Made by a program: the position numbers and the translations under genes | Shown: positions 25,069 to 32,409 of the stretch, piece by piece | Position numbering within the stretch: position 1 is the first letter of the stretch | Layout of the letters: each line of letters begins with the position of its first letter | Notes under the pieces: generated by a model | Seen by the model: the letters and a program-made list of their open reading frames with translations, nothing else | Database searches by the model: none | Told to the model about the DNA's origin: nothing | From: Tissierella sp. | GTDB taxonomy: Bacteria; Bacillota; Clostridia; Tissierellales; Tissierellaceae | Assembly: GCF_029266915.1 (NCBI RefSeq) | Contig: NZ_JARIEF010000050.1 | Span: forward strand, 1-34,595 | Length of the DNA stretch: 34,595 bases | Direction of reading: 5' to 3'

Positions 25069-25084
25069 TAGGGTATATACCCTA
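25069..25084. promoter_or_regulatory. Perfect 16-bp palindrome upstream of the deaminase gene
   Basis: TAGGGTATATACCCTA is fully self-complementary and ends 2 bases before the GGAGGAG ribosome binding site (25087-25093). It could be a repressor operator or a hairpin that limits ribosome access. No second copy was noticed in the window. Confidence 0.6.
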
Positions 25085-25099
25085 AAGGAGGAGATCGAT

Positions 25100-25570
25100 T
25101 TGGAATTTAAAGATGACAAGTATTATATAAATAAAGCTATAGAACTTGCCTGGAAGGCAAAGGAAAATGGTGATAATCCTTTTGGATCTATATTAGTAGA
25201 TGAAAACGGTAAAATTGTGATGGAAGATAAAAATACTCAAATAACAGAAAATGATATAACAGGACATCCAGAACTTAAAATAGCTAAAAGAGCAGCAGCC
25301 AAATATGATAAAGAATTTCTGAAGAAATTTACCATGTATAACTCTGCAGAACCTTGCACTATGTGCACAGGAGCTATATACTGGAGTGGTATAGGAAGAA
25401 TAGTATTTGGTATAAGTAAAGCTAGATTAAATGAATTAAAAGACGATGAAGATGGAAGTATAAACTATTCTATCCATGAACTTTTAAATAATAGTGGAAA
25501 AGAGTTCAAGGTTACAGGACCTATGGATGGGATGAAAGATGAAGTTGAAAAACCTCATAAAAAAGATTAA
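25100..25570 (+). CDS. Nucleoside/nucleobase deaminase (cytidine deaminase-like zinc enzyme)
   Basis: A 156-residue zinc hydrolase of the tRNA-adenosine/guanine deaminase group. The zinc site is HPE (GHPELKIAKRA) plus PCTMC (EPCTMCTGAIYW). The usual HAE is changed to HPE, keeping both the zinc histidine and catalytic glutamate. The length and the GAIYW sequence resemble guanine deaminase of Bacillus subtilis (GuaD), but the substrate is not certain; TadA is less likely because its RNA-binding signature is not evident. GGAGGAG supports the TTG start. It is followed 27 bases later by the AcoX-like gene, likely one operon. Confidence 0.85.
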   Translation: MEFKDDKYYINKAIELAWKAKENGDNPFGSILVDENGKIVMEDKNTQITENDITGHPELKIAKRAAAKYDKEFLKKFTMYNSAEPCTMCTGAIYWSGIGRIVFGISKARLNELKDDEDGSINYSIHELLNNSGKEFKVTGPMDGMKDEVEKPHKKD

Positions 25571-25597
25571 AACAACTAATAATAGGAGGAATATTTT

Positions 25598-26707
25598 ATG
25601 AAACTTGGTTTTATAGTTAACCCAATAGCAGGAATGGGAGGTAAAGTAGGACTTAAAGGAACAGATGGAGAAGAGGTACTAAAGGAGGCTAGAAGCCTTG
25701 GGGCAACACCAGAATCTCCGATTAAGGCTATAAAAGCTTTAGAAATGTTATTACCACTTAAAGATAAGTTGGAAATATATACGTATTCTGGAGAAATGGG
25801 TGAAGAAGAAGCTAGAGAATTAGGATTTGATCCTATTATTCTTGGTGAGATGAAAGAATTAGATCCCAAGAACACAGAAGAAGCTGCAAAGAAAATGGTA
25901 GAAAAAGGAGTAGATCTTATACTTTTTGCAGGAGGAGACGGTACTGCCAGAAACGTATTTAATGCAGTAGGTACTTCAGTTCCAGTTATAGGTATACCTG
26001 CTGGAGTTAAGATTCACTCTGGTGTATATGCTAATCATCCAAAAGCTGCAGGAGAGGTAGCTTTTAATTATTTAAGTACAGATGAGAGAAAAACTACAGA
26101 AGCAGAAGTAATGGATATAGATGAAGAAGCTTTTAGAAAAGGGCAGGTAACGGCAAGACTCTTTGGATATGTTGAAATTCCTTTAGAAGAAGAATTGATC
26201 CAAACTACTAAATCGGGAGGTCTTGGATCTGAAGAAGTAGCGCTAGATGGTATTGCTAACACAGTTATTGAAGAGATGGAGCCAGATGTATTTTATATAG
26301 TAGGTTCTGGTACATCTATAAGACCAATTATGGAAAAATTAAACCTACCTAACACTCTTTTAGGAATAGATATTATAAAAAACAAAGAATTAGTAGAGAG
26401 TGATGTAAATGAAAAAAGAATATTAGAAATAATTGGTGATGAGCCTTCTAAGATAATAGTTACTGTTATAGGTGGCCAGGGTTATATATTTGGTAGAGGT
26501 AACCAACAAATCTCTGCTGAAGTTATTAAAAAAGTAGGCAAGAAAAATATAAGAGTTGTAGCAACTAAGAGCAAGCTGCTTTCACTTGATAGAAGACCAC
26601 TTTTAGTAGATACTGGAAATGAAGAAGTAAATGCTATGCTCAATGGTTATATCAGAGTATTAACAAGCTATGAAGTAGAAACCTTTGAAAATGTAAAAGG
26701 ATTATAA
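25598..26707 (+). CDS. ATP-NAD kinase-like protein (AcoX family)
   Basis: A 369-residue protein of the NAD kinase/AcoX superfamily. N-terminal GFIVNPIAGMGGKVGLKG and the central nucleotide motif FAGGDGTARNV are diagnostic, followed by IGIPAGVKIHSGVYA. True housekeeping NAD kinase is shorter (about 270-290 residues); AcoX-type members are often linked to acetoin or other operons and their substrate is unclear. GGAGG lies about 8 bases before the ATG. It is the second gene of the pair with the deaminase and is closed by a perfect terminator. Confidence 0.85.
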   Translation: MKLGFIVNPIAGMGGKVGLKGTDGEEVLKEARSLGATPESPIKAIKALEMLLPLKDKLEIYTYSGEMGEEEARELGFDPIILGEMKELDPKNTEEAAKKMVEKGVDLILFAGGDGTARNVFNAVGTSVPVIGIPAGVKIHSGVYANHPKAAGEVAFNYLSTDERKTTEAEVMDIDEEAFRKGQVTARLFGYVEIPLEEELIQTTKSGGLGSEEVALDGIANTVIEEMEPDVFYIVGSGTSIRPIMEKLNLPNTLLGIDIIKNKELVESDVNEKRILEIIGDEPSKIIVTVIGGQGYIFGRGNQQISAEVIKKVGKKNIRVVATKSKLLSLDRRPLLVDTGNEEVNAMLNGYIRVLTSYEVETFENVKGL

Positions 26708-26750
26708 AGAAGATCTAAAATAGACATTTAAATATAATAAAGATATAAAT

Positions 26751-26790
26751 AACACACCCCTTAATTCGTCAATCAATTAAGGGGTGTGTT
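26751..26790. terminator. Perfect 16-bp-stem bidirectional terminator
   Basis: AACACACCCCTTAATT (26751-26766) pairs fully with AATTAAGGGGTGTGTT (26775-26790) around an 8-base loop. It lies directly against the stop codon of the minus-strand selenoprotein gene (26791-26793) and after the + strand AcoX-like gene, so it probably serves both. Confidence 0.93.
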
Positions 26791-27033
26791 TTATTTAATA
26801 TTATCTAGTAATATTTTTTTAATATCGGATAAAGAATAGGGAGGTCCATGTAGAACTATCCTATCATCTATAATCATGGCAGGAGTTTTGCTTATTCCAT
26901 ATTCTGCAAATAGATTGTCACTTTCGATCAATACAAAACTAGTTTTAAGATCTAGTTCTTTTAAAGCCTGATCAACTATCGGGCCTAAGGGATTGCCGCC
27001 TCAAGAAACTATATTTAAAAGCTTTATACTCAT
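26791..27033 (-). CDS. Small thioredoxin-like protein, probable selenoprotein (TGA read as selenocysteine)
   Basis: The 80-codon frame has one internal TGA at codon 11 (27001-27003) and is otherwise open from a well-placed ATG. GGGAGG lies 7 bases upstream. The product runs MSIKLLNIVS-U-GGNPLGPIV, then helix DQALKELDL, strand SFVLIES, helix FAEYGI, the cis-proline segment SKTPAMIIDD and a closing SLSDIKKIL helix. That is the order of a glutaredoxin/thioredoxin-like fold with the redox residue at position 11, exactly where the TGA falls. The second position of the CxxC-type motif is Asn, so there is no resolving cysteine. A hairpin matching the bacterial SECIS pattern follows the TGA. The alternative is a Cys-to-stop pseudogene. 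The partner is unknown. Confidence 0.8.
26964..26986 (-). promoter_or_regulatory. Putative bacterial SECIS element inside the selenoprotein gene
   Basis: On the minus strand AGGCCCGAT (26986-26978) pairs with ATCAGGCTT (26972-26964), with one C-A mismatch and one G-U pair, around the loop AGTTG. The loop begins 24 bases after the TGA and has G at its second position. Both agree with the general bacterial SECIS consensus as I know it: apical loop within about 16-37 bases of the UGA, and a G among the first two loop bases. Confidence 0.65.
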
Positions 27034-27106
27034 AAAAAAACCTCCCTAAACTTTTACTTACAATAAGAAATACCATTAATTTTAGATTAATAGTATCTTC
27101 TATTAC

Positions 27107-28846
27107 TTAAAAAGACTTTATTAAAACTTCTAATTCTTGGGATAAAACTTTGGCAAGTTCAAAGTCATTATTCTTTAAAGCCATCTCTATCTTGTTTTCA
27201 AGAGTTTTTATCTCTAACTCTATCTCTAAGTAATCCTTATCAAAGTGTCTCTTATAAATCATTTGCTTAAATTTCTTTAATTTCATTTTCCTTATAGACT
27301 TGTCTTCAATAATTAAAACATAATCCATAGAATTTACTATAGTATAAAAATCATGAGATACCATTAGAATGGCACCATTGTAATCATCAAGTGCTCTTTC
27401 AAGTGCTATCTGTGAATAGGTATCTAGATGGCTTGTAGGCTCATCTAAAAGCAACATATTTGCCTGGCTGATAGATATTTTAATTATCTGAAGTATATTT
27501 TTCTCTCCACCTGAAAGAGAAGAGATCTTTTGATTGGCTATAGATTCTTCTAATCCATATCTGCTAAGACAAAGTAGGATTTCTTCTGAGGTTTTAAATC
27601 CAGCATCAAATAATTCTTGTTTTACAGTATTAGACTCATCAAGCATCTCGCCTTGTAGCTGAGAGAGATAAGCTACTTCAACTCCCTCACCAAACTTGAT
27701 AGCTTCATTTTTATTTTTAAACAAATCTCGCAGCAAGGTACTTTTACCAGTACCGTTTTGTCCGATTATTACTGCCTTATCTTTAGAAGCTATTTCAAAG
27801 CTGACATCTTCTAATAAAACGTCATCAAATGCAACGCTATAATCTTCTACTTTTAAAGCAATATCTTCTTGAAGTTCATTATCAGTAGTAAAACTCATAT
27901 CGGGTTCTTTAATAAATACAAAAGGTTCCTTAACTCTTCTAGCTATGAGCCTCTCTTGTATCTTAACTCTTGAATTTACATGCTGACCAATACGTGCTTC
28001 TGGGTTTTGTTCAGCTGCAAACCTAAATTTCTTAATCAAAGCTTCATTTCTCTTGATTTCTTCATTATCTATATGAGCAAGCTCTTGAAGTTCGATTTTG
28101 CTTTCAAGCAGTGAGAAGTTATAATCTATATATCTTCCGTCAAACTCTTGAAGCTGCATATTTTCAAGATGAATTATCTTATTAAAGCAATGATTTAAAA
28201 GATATCTATTGTGAGTAATAACTAAAAGTGTCCCCTTATAAGAATTAATTAAATCCTTAAGTGAATTAAGATTTTCAAAATCTAAAAATACATCAGGTTC
28301 ATCCATAATCATTAAATCAGGCAGAGTAAGCATTTCTTTAATAACTTGAACTAGTTTAAACTCTCCGCCGCTGAGTTCTGATATCATTAAATCTTTATGA
28401 TCTATTAGTTCGGCTAGGTTTAATGTCTTATTGATTTTGCTTTCAAAATCATCCCCTCCAATTGCCTCTAAAGCGTCTGAAGTTTCTTGATATTCTTCTA
28501 ATAAAGTTTCTATTTCAGAGGAAGTTTCCATCTCCTTGGCTATATCTTGCAATTTTTCTTGTAGATCGATATATTTTTCTGCAAGAAATTGGAAGACGGT
28601 GAGTTCTTTTGTATTTTTTATTTGAGAGAATTGACTTACATATCCAATTCTAGATGCTTCTTCTATTTCTAAATCTCCTGTAAACATATACTTTTCCGGA
28701 TCCATAATAAAATCTGTTAAAGTACTTTTTCCGCTACCACTTACTCCTATAAAAGCACAATGTTGACCCTTTTCTAATGAAAATGAAATTTCTTCATAAA
28801 GATCTTTTTGTGGAAACGAGTAAGATAAATTATTAATTTTTAACAT
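27107..28846 (-). CDS. ABC-F family ATPase, probable ribosome-protection/antibiotic-resistance type
   Basis: A 579-residue soluble protein with two ABC domains and no membrane segments. Domain 1: Walker A GVSGSGKST, signature LSGGEFK, Walker B LMIMDEPDVFLD. Domain 2: Walker A GQNGTGKST, signature LSGGEKN, Walker B MLLLDEPTSHLD. A charged helical linker (about residues 255-320) and a charged coiled-coil C-terminal tail complete it. ABC-F proteins bind the ribosomal E site, and several displace antibiotics. A longer frame reaches a TTG at 28912, but it has no ribosome binding site and runs through a terminator hairpin. AAAGGTGAT places the start at 28846. The upstream attenuator is typical of antibiotic-inducible ABC-F genes. 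Confidence 0.88.
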   Translation of the reverse strand: MLKINNLSYSFPQKDLYEEISFSLEKGQHCAFIGVSGSGKSTLTDFIMDPEKYMFTGDLEIEEASRIGYVSQFSQIKNTKELTVFQFLAEKYIDLQEKLQDIAKEMETSSEIETLLEEYQETSDALEAIGGDDFESKINKTLNLAELIDHKDLMISELSGGEFKLVQVIKEMLTLPDLMIMDEPDVFLDFENLNSLKDLINSYKGTLLVITHNRYLLNHCFNKIIHLENMQLQEFDGRYIDYNFSLLESKIELQELAHIDNEEIKRNEALIKKFRFAAEQNPEARIGQHVNSRVKIQERLIARRVKEPFVFIKEPDMSFTTDNELQEDIALKVEDYSVAFDDVLLEDVSFEIASKDKAVIIGQNGTGKSTLLRDLFKNKNEAIKFGEGVEVAYLSQLQGEMLDESNTVKQELFDAGFKTSEEILLCLSRYGLEESIANQKISSLSGGEKNILQIIKISISQANMLLLDEPTSHLDTYSQIALERALDDYNGAILMVSHDFYTIVNSMDYVLIIEDKSIRKMKLKKFKQMIYKRHFDKDYLEIELEIKTLENKIEMALKNNDFELAKVLSQELEVLIKSF

Positions 28847-28868
28847 ATTATCACCTTTCTTTATCGTC

Positions 28869-28895
28869 AAAAAAGGGCCTATAAAATAAGCCCTT
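28869..28895 (-). terminator. Leader terminator (candidate attenuator) upstream of the ABC-F gene
   Basis: Reading the minus strand, AAGGGCTTAT (28895-28886) pairs with ATAGGCCCTT (28882-28873) around a three-base loop, directly followed by six T (28874-28869, overlapping the arm). It lies inside the transcript between promoter and start codon, 22 bases before the ATG, so termination here would prevent expression. Confidence 0.8.
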
Positions 28896-28970
28896 AAATA
28901 CCTGGTTTTCAATTTTAAATAAACAATTGATTTTTTATATAAAAGACATTCTTTTTAAATTTCTTTACAC

Positions 28971-28999
28971 ATTATAACATTATTTAAGCTTACTATCAA
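28971..28999 (-). promoter_or_regulatory. Sigma-A promoter of the ABC-F gene
   Basis: On the minus strand TTGATA (28999-28994), a 17-base spacer and TATAAT (28976-28971). The expected transcript carries a leader of about 115 bases before the ABC-F start, including the terminator hairpin. Confidence 0.85.
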
Positions 29000-29285
29000 T
29001 AAATCATTTAAAGAGTAAAGCTTAGTCAATTATTTAAGATATAAGAAGTTAAGCTTGAACTTCAGAAAGTTATATTAGAATTTTAATAGTCATTTCCTGA
29101 TGATAAAAAACTCTAGGACAATCCAGATATTATAAAATATTTAGATTAGAAAATACTGTATCTAGGAGTAAATTAAAAATATAAAATGATAGATAAAGTG
29201 TTTTCTTTAAGTTAATCCAGATAAATTGTACTTGAATAGGGTAGATAAAACATATACTTAAAAAATTAACTAAGGTTAAAGAAAG
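29000..29285. other. AT-rich intergenic stretch without a recognised gene
   Basis: Between the ABC-F promoter and the 29295 gene the sequence is very AT-rich with stops in all frames. I see no RNA gene, repeat or clear promoter, although the promoter of the 29295-32152 operon must lie here. Confidence 0.6.
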
Positions 29286-29294
29286 GTGATAGAC

Positions 29295-29768
29295 TTGGAA
29301 AAAACAACAGAAGAACAAATAATAGATGCTATAAATAAAAGCAAGCTAAAAGAAGAGGAAAGTATAGATTTAATAGAAAATTTATACTGGGCAGATTGGG
29401 CATTACTTAAAGAAGAATATCCAGATAAGATAGAAGAGATATTTGACTATATAAAAGATGAAAATCTAACAAATATAGAAATCTCAAAGGTTTTGAAATT
29501 ATATAATAATCTTGATGGAGCCTATATAAGAGAATTTTCTGATATAATCTTAAAGTTTTATAAAAGAGATAAGCTAAGATTTATTAAGTCTTTAAGTCTT
29601 GAAAGTGATGAGACTATAAATTTAGTATATTTATTTAGAGATAATGATATGAAAGTGGATGAAGATGAAGAATTAATAGATATATCTAAATCTACTAGCT
29701 TATCCCAAGCCGAAAGTGATACAATTGAAACTTTTATGAAGATGTATAAAACCGTATGCAGTACCTGA
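29295..29768 (+). CDS. Protein of unknown function, acidic helical, 157 residues
   Basis: I do not recognise this protein. It is acidic and predicted to be mostly helical, with repeated Leu/Ile-Asp-Lys segments such as EEIFDYIKDE and LKLYNNLDGAYIREF, reminiscent of helical-repeat folds. It has no signal peptide or membrane helix, and its only Cys is near the C-terminus (KTVCST). AAAGGTGAT (29282-29290) fits the TTG at 29295; a GTG at 29286 lies inside that site and is less likely. It lies 51 bases upstream of two amidohydrolase genes and probably belongs to their operon. Confidence 0.7.
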   Translation: MEKTTEEQIIDAINKSKLKEEESIDLIENLYWADWALLKEEYPDKIEEIFDYIKDENLTNIEISKVLKLYNNLDGAYIREFSDIILKFYKRDKLRFIKSLSLESDETINLVYLFRDNDMKVDEDEELIDISKSTSLSQAESDTIETFMKMYKTVCST

Positions 29769-29819
29769 GTATAAAATAAGGAGAAGGTCTCCTTTAAAAT
29801 ACAAATTTGGAGTGATAAA

Positions 29820-30983
29820 ATGTTAGGAATAACAAATGTAAACTTAGAAACTATTAGTAATGGAAGCTTTAAAGCTGTTAGTATCCTATTAAAGGATGGA
29901 AAAATATTAGACTTTGGAAAAGATATAGACCTGTCTAGCTGTGAGAGAATAGTAGAGGGAAGGGAAAGAATAGTTACACCTGGAATAATCGATGCACACA
30001 CTCATTTAGGATTGTCTGAAAGTGGAGTGGGTAGAGAAGGTATTGATACAAATGAAGGAACTGATCCACTTACTCCTTTTTTGAGCGTTCGTGATGGGAT
30101 CAATATGAAAGACCAAGCATTTGAAAGCTTTAGAAAAGCTGGTACAACAACTATTGGAATATTGCCAGGAAGTGGGAATATTCTAGGAGGCACAGGTTTA
30201 GCCTTAAAATGTAAAGGAACTATAGTAGATGATTCGGTTGTAAAAGATCCAATTGGTATGAAGTGTGCCTTGGGAGAAAACCCTAAGAATAACTATGGAA
30301 GTAAGAACAAATCACCTTCTACCAGGATGGGAAATGCTTCTGTCTTAAGAACAGCTCTTTTAAAGGCCAAGGAACATTTACAAAAGCTAGAAAGCGCTGA
30401 AAATTCTTTATCTAAGCTTGAATCAGATAAAGTAAGTATGGCCCTTATACCGGTAATGAAAAGAGAAATACCTCTAATAATCCATTGCCACAGACATGAC
30501 GATATAAGTACAGCTATTAGAATATGCAAGGAGTTTAGTGTTAAATATATACTTGACCATGTAACAGATGGATACTTGATAAAAGATACTATAAAAAGAG
30601 AAAACATCCATTGCGGAGTAGGGCCAACTTTAAACTATGGTTCAAAAGTAGAAAACAAAGATAGAGATTTCAAAACTCCTATTATTTTTAATAGAGAAGA
30701 GATTCCATTTTGCTTTATAACGGATCATCCTGTAATAGACGGAAGAAACCTAGTGCTAACAGCTAGTATAGCTACTCAATGGGGAATGCCAGATAGGCAT
30801 GCGCTAAGATCAATAACCCTATCAGCAGCAGAACATATTGGAATAGATGATAGGGTAGGATCAATTGAAATAGGTAAAGATGCTGACTTAGTAATCTGGT
30901 CAGGAAATCCTTTAGAGCTTACTTCTTTTGTAGATATAACAATAATAGATGGAGAAATTGTTTATGAAAGGGAGGCTATATAA
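29820..30983 (+). CDS. Amidohydrolase family protein, first of a tandem pair
   Basis: A 387-residue metal-dependent hydrolase of the imidazolonepropionase-like group. The metal motif GIIDAHTHLG (HxH) lies near residue 60. Further likely ligands are in IIHCHRHDD, ILDHVTDGY and ITDHPVIDG, and the C-terminal signature IGKDADLVIWSG closes the beta-sandwich. The reaction is hydrolysis of a C-N bond in a cyclic amide or similar compound; the substrate is unknown. GGAGTGAT precedes the ATG. Its stop shares one base with the ATG of the next gene (TAATG), so expression is coupled. Confidence 0.85.
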   Translation: MLGITNVNLETISNGSFKAVSILLKDGKILDFGKDIDLSSCERIVEGRERIVTPGIIDAHTHLGLSESGVGREGIDTNEGTDPLTPFLSVRDGINMKDQAFESFRKAGTTTIGILPGSGNILGGTGLALKCKGTIVDDSVVKDPIGMKCALGENPKNNYGSKNKSPSTRMGNASVLRTALLKAKEHLQKLESAENSLSKLESDKVSMALIPVMKREIPLIIHCHRHDDISTAIRICKEFSVKYILDHVTDGYLIKDTIKRENIHCGVGPTLNYGSKVENKDRDFKTPIIFNREEIPFCFITDHPVIDGRNLVLTASIATQWGMPDRHALRSITLSAAEHIGIDDRVGSIEIGKDADLVIWSGNPLELTSFVDITIIDGEIVYEREAI

Positions 30984-32152
30984 TGCTTGTTTTTACTAGT
31001 GCAAAGATATATCCGGTTGTGGGCGAGAGTATGGAAAATGGAATGATCAAGATAGATAAGGCTGGAAAGATAAAAGAAATAGGAAAAAATCTCACAATTG
31101 AAAAAGATGATAAAGTTGTAGAATTAAATGGTAAAGTAATAATACCTGGTCTTATAGATGCTCATACTCATGTAGGAATGTGGGGAGATGGAGAAGGAAG
31201 AGCAGGCTATGATGGAAACGAATCAGTAAGAGCAATAACAGGAGAAGTAAGGGCAATAGATGCGGTAAATCCTAGGCAAATAAGCTTTGAAGGAGCCAGA
31301 GAGGGCGGTATTACAACTATACAAGTCTTACCAGGTTCAGGCAATCCAATAGGCGGTTTAGGCTTTGCTTGTAAAACCTATGGAACTATTATAGATGATA
31401 TGGTAGTGAAAAACCCTACAGGCTTAAAGGGAGCTACTGGAGAGAATCCTAAGGTAACCCATGGTCAAAATGCAGCGCACTCACCAGCGACTAGGATGGG
31501 AACGGCATCTATGATTAGAGAATATTTTAAAGATGCTAAAACTTATGGGGATAGCAAGGAAAAAGCTAAAGCCAAAGATGAAATATTTAATTTAGATTTA
31601 AATTTAGAATCAGGGCTTATGGTTTTAAATAAAGAAATACCATTTAGAGTTCACGCTCATAGGCATGATGACATTGTTACTGTTATCAGAATATGTGAAG
31701 AACTTAAAATTAACTATACAATAGAACATTGTACTGATGGTCATCTAATTGCAGATTATTTAGGAAAGAAAAAAGTAACTGCTATGGTAGGGCCCGGCTT
31801 GTCTCCTGCTATGAAAGTTGAAACTGCTAATATAACAGATGAAAATCCTGCTATACTTTTTAAAAAGGGAGTAAAGGTTTGCTTAATGAGCGACCATCCT
31901 TTTATGAATTGCAGATATTTTTTACATTATGGAGCGATAGCTCATAAGTATGGATTACCATTTGAGGAGACCCTTAAAGCCATGACTATAAATCCAGCTG
32001 AAGCCTTAGGAATAGAAGATAGAGTAGGATCACTTGAAATTGGAAAAGATGCAGATTTTGTAGTATTAAACGATGAGCCTTTTACTTATAAAGGATATAT
32101 AGAGAAAACATATATAGAAGGAAAACTAGTATGGGAAAGAGAGATATACTAA
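30983..32152 (+). CDS. Amidohydrolase family protein, second of a tandem pair
   Basis: A 389-residue paralogue of the preceding protein with the same motif order: GLIDAHTHVGMW (HxH), RVHAHRHDD, TIEHCTDGH, LMSDHPFMN and IGKDADFVVLND. Shared blocks such as PGSGN, KGATGENPK and SPATRMG versus KCALGENPK and SPSTRMG in the first copy show tandem duplication followed by clear divergence. Both copies keep the metal ligands, so two active enzymes, or a heteromer, are possible. The substrate is unknown. The pair ends at a strong terminator. Confidence 0.85.
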   Translation: MLVFTSAKIYPVVGESMENGMIKIDKAGKIKEIGKNLTIEKDDKVVELNGKVIIPGLIDAHTHVGMWGDGEGRAGYDGNESVRAITGEVRAIDAVNPRQISFEGAREGGITTIQVLPGSGNPIGGLGFACKTYGTIIDDMVVKNPTGLKGATGENPKVTHGQNAAHSPATRMGTASMIREYFKDAKTYGDSKEKAKAKDEIFNLDLNLESGLMVLNKEIPFRVHAHRHDDIVTVIRICEELKINYTIEHCTDGHLIADYLGKKKVTAMVGPGLSPAMKVETANITDENPAILFKKGVKVCLMSDHPFMNCRYFLHYGAIAHKYGLPFEETLKAMTINPAEALGIEDRVGSLEIGKDADFVVLNDEPFTYKGYIEKTYIEGKLVWEREIY

Positions 32153-32228
32153 GAGAAAAATTAATTTAACAAATATAAAAATAATTCGATAAAGAATCTA
32201 ATAAAAATATTAAGCGTTCCAGCTAAGT

Positions 32229-32268
32229 AAAGCTGCTAGAAACTCCTTGGAGTTTTTAGCAGCTTTAT
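32229..32268 (+). terminator. Intrinsic terminator after the amidohydrolase pair
   Basis: AAAGCTGCTAGAAACTC (32229-32245) pairs with GAGTTTTTAGCAGCTTT (32250-32266) around the loop CTTG, with one G-T pair. The T-rich tail is short. Confidence 0.9.
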
Positions 32269-32346
32269 TTATGTATATTTCAAAATATATACTTAGAAAA
32301 AAATAAAGAAAAATTAAGAAAATATAAAAGAAAAGAAAAAATATTA

Positions 32347-32376
32347 TTGACACACTGTGTGACAACTTGATATAAT
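32347..32376 (+). promoter_or_regulatory. Promoter of the tetR-GH1-transporter operon
   Basis: TTGACA (32347-32352), an 18-base spacer and TATAAT (32371-32376). The first operator begins inside the -35 hexamer. Confidence 0.88.
32348..32364. promoter_or_regulatory. TetR operator O1
   Basis: TGACACACTGTGTGACA has the inverted-repeat core CACAC-T-GTGTG with near-symmetric flanks. It overlaps the -35 hexamer, so binding would block RNA polymerase. Confidence 0.8.
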
Positions 32377-32382
32377 TAGTTA

Positions 32383-32399
32383 TGACACACAGTGTGACG
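32383..32399. promoter_or_regulatory. TetR operator O2
   Basis: TGACACACAGTGTGACG repeats O1 with 15 of 17 bases identical and the same 11-bp core. It lies after the -10 hexamer and ends against the GGAGGGG ribosome binding site (32399-32405). The centres of O1 and O2 are 35 bases apart. Confidence 0.8.
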
Positions 32400-32409
32400 G
32401 AGGGGAAAT

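Noticed and set aside
26998-27003. TGA at codon 11 as a simple nonsense mutation (pseudogene)
   Set aside because: The stop falls exactly on the redox position, the rest of the frame is intact, the ribosome site is strong and a SECIS-like hairpin follows. Kept as the alternative, not as the call.
28847-28912. N-terminal extension of the ABC-F protein from a TTG at 28912
   Set aside because: No ribosome binding site at the TTG; the extension would be translated from the terminator hairpin. The ATG at 28846 has a proper site and the family N-terminus.
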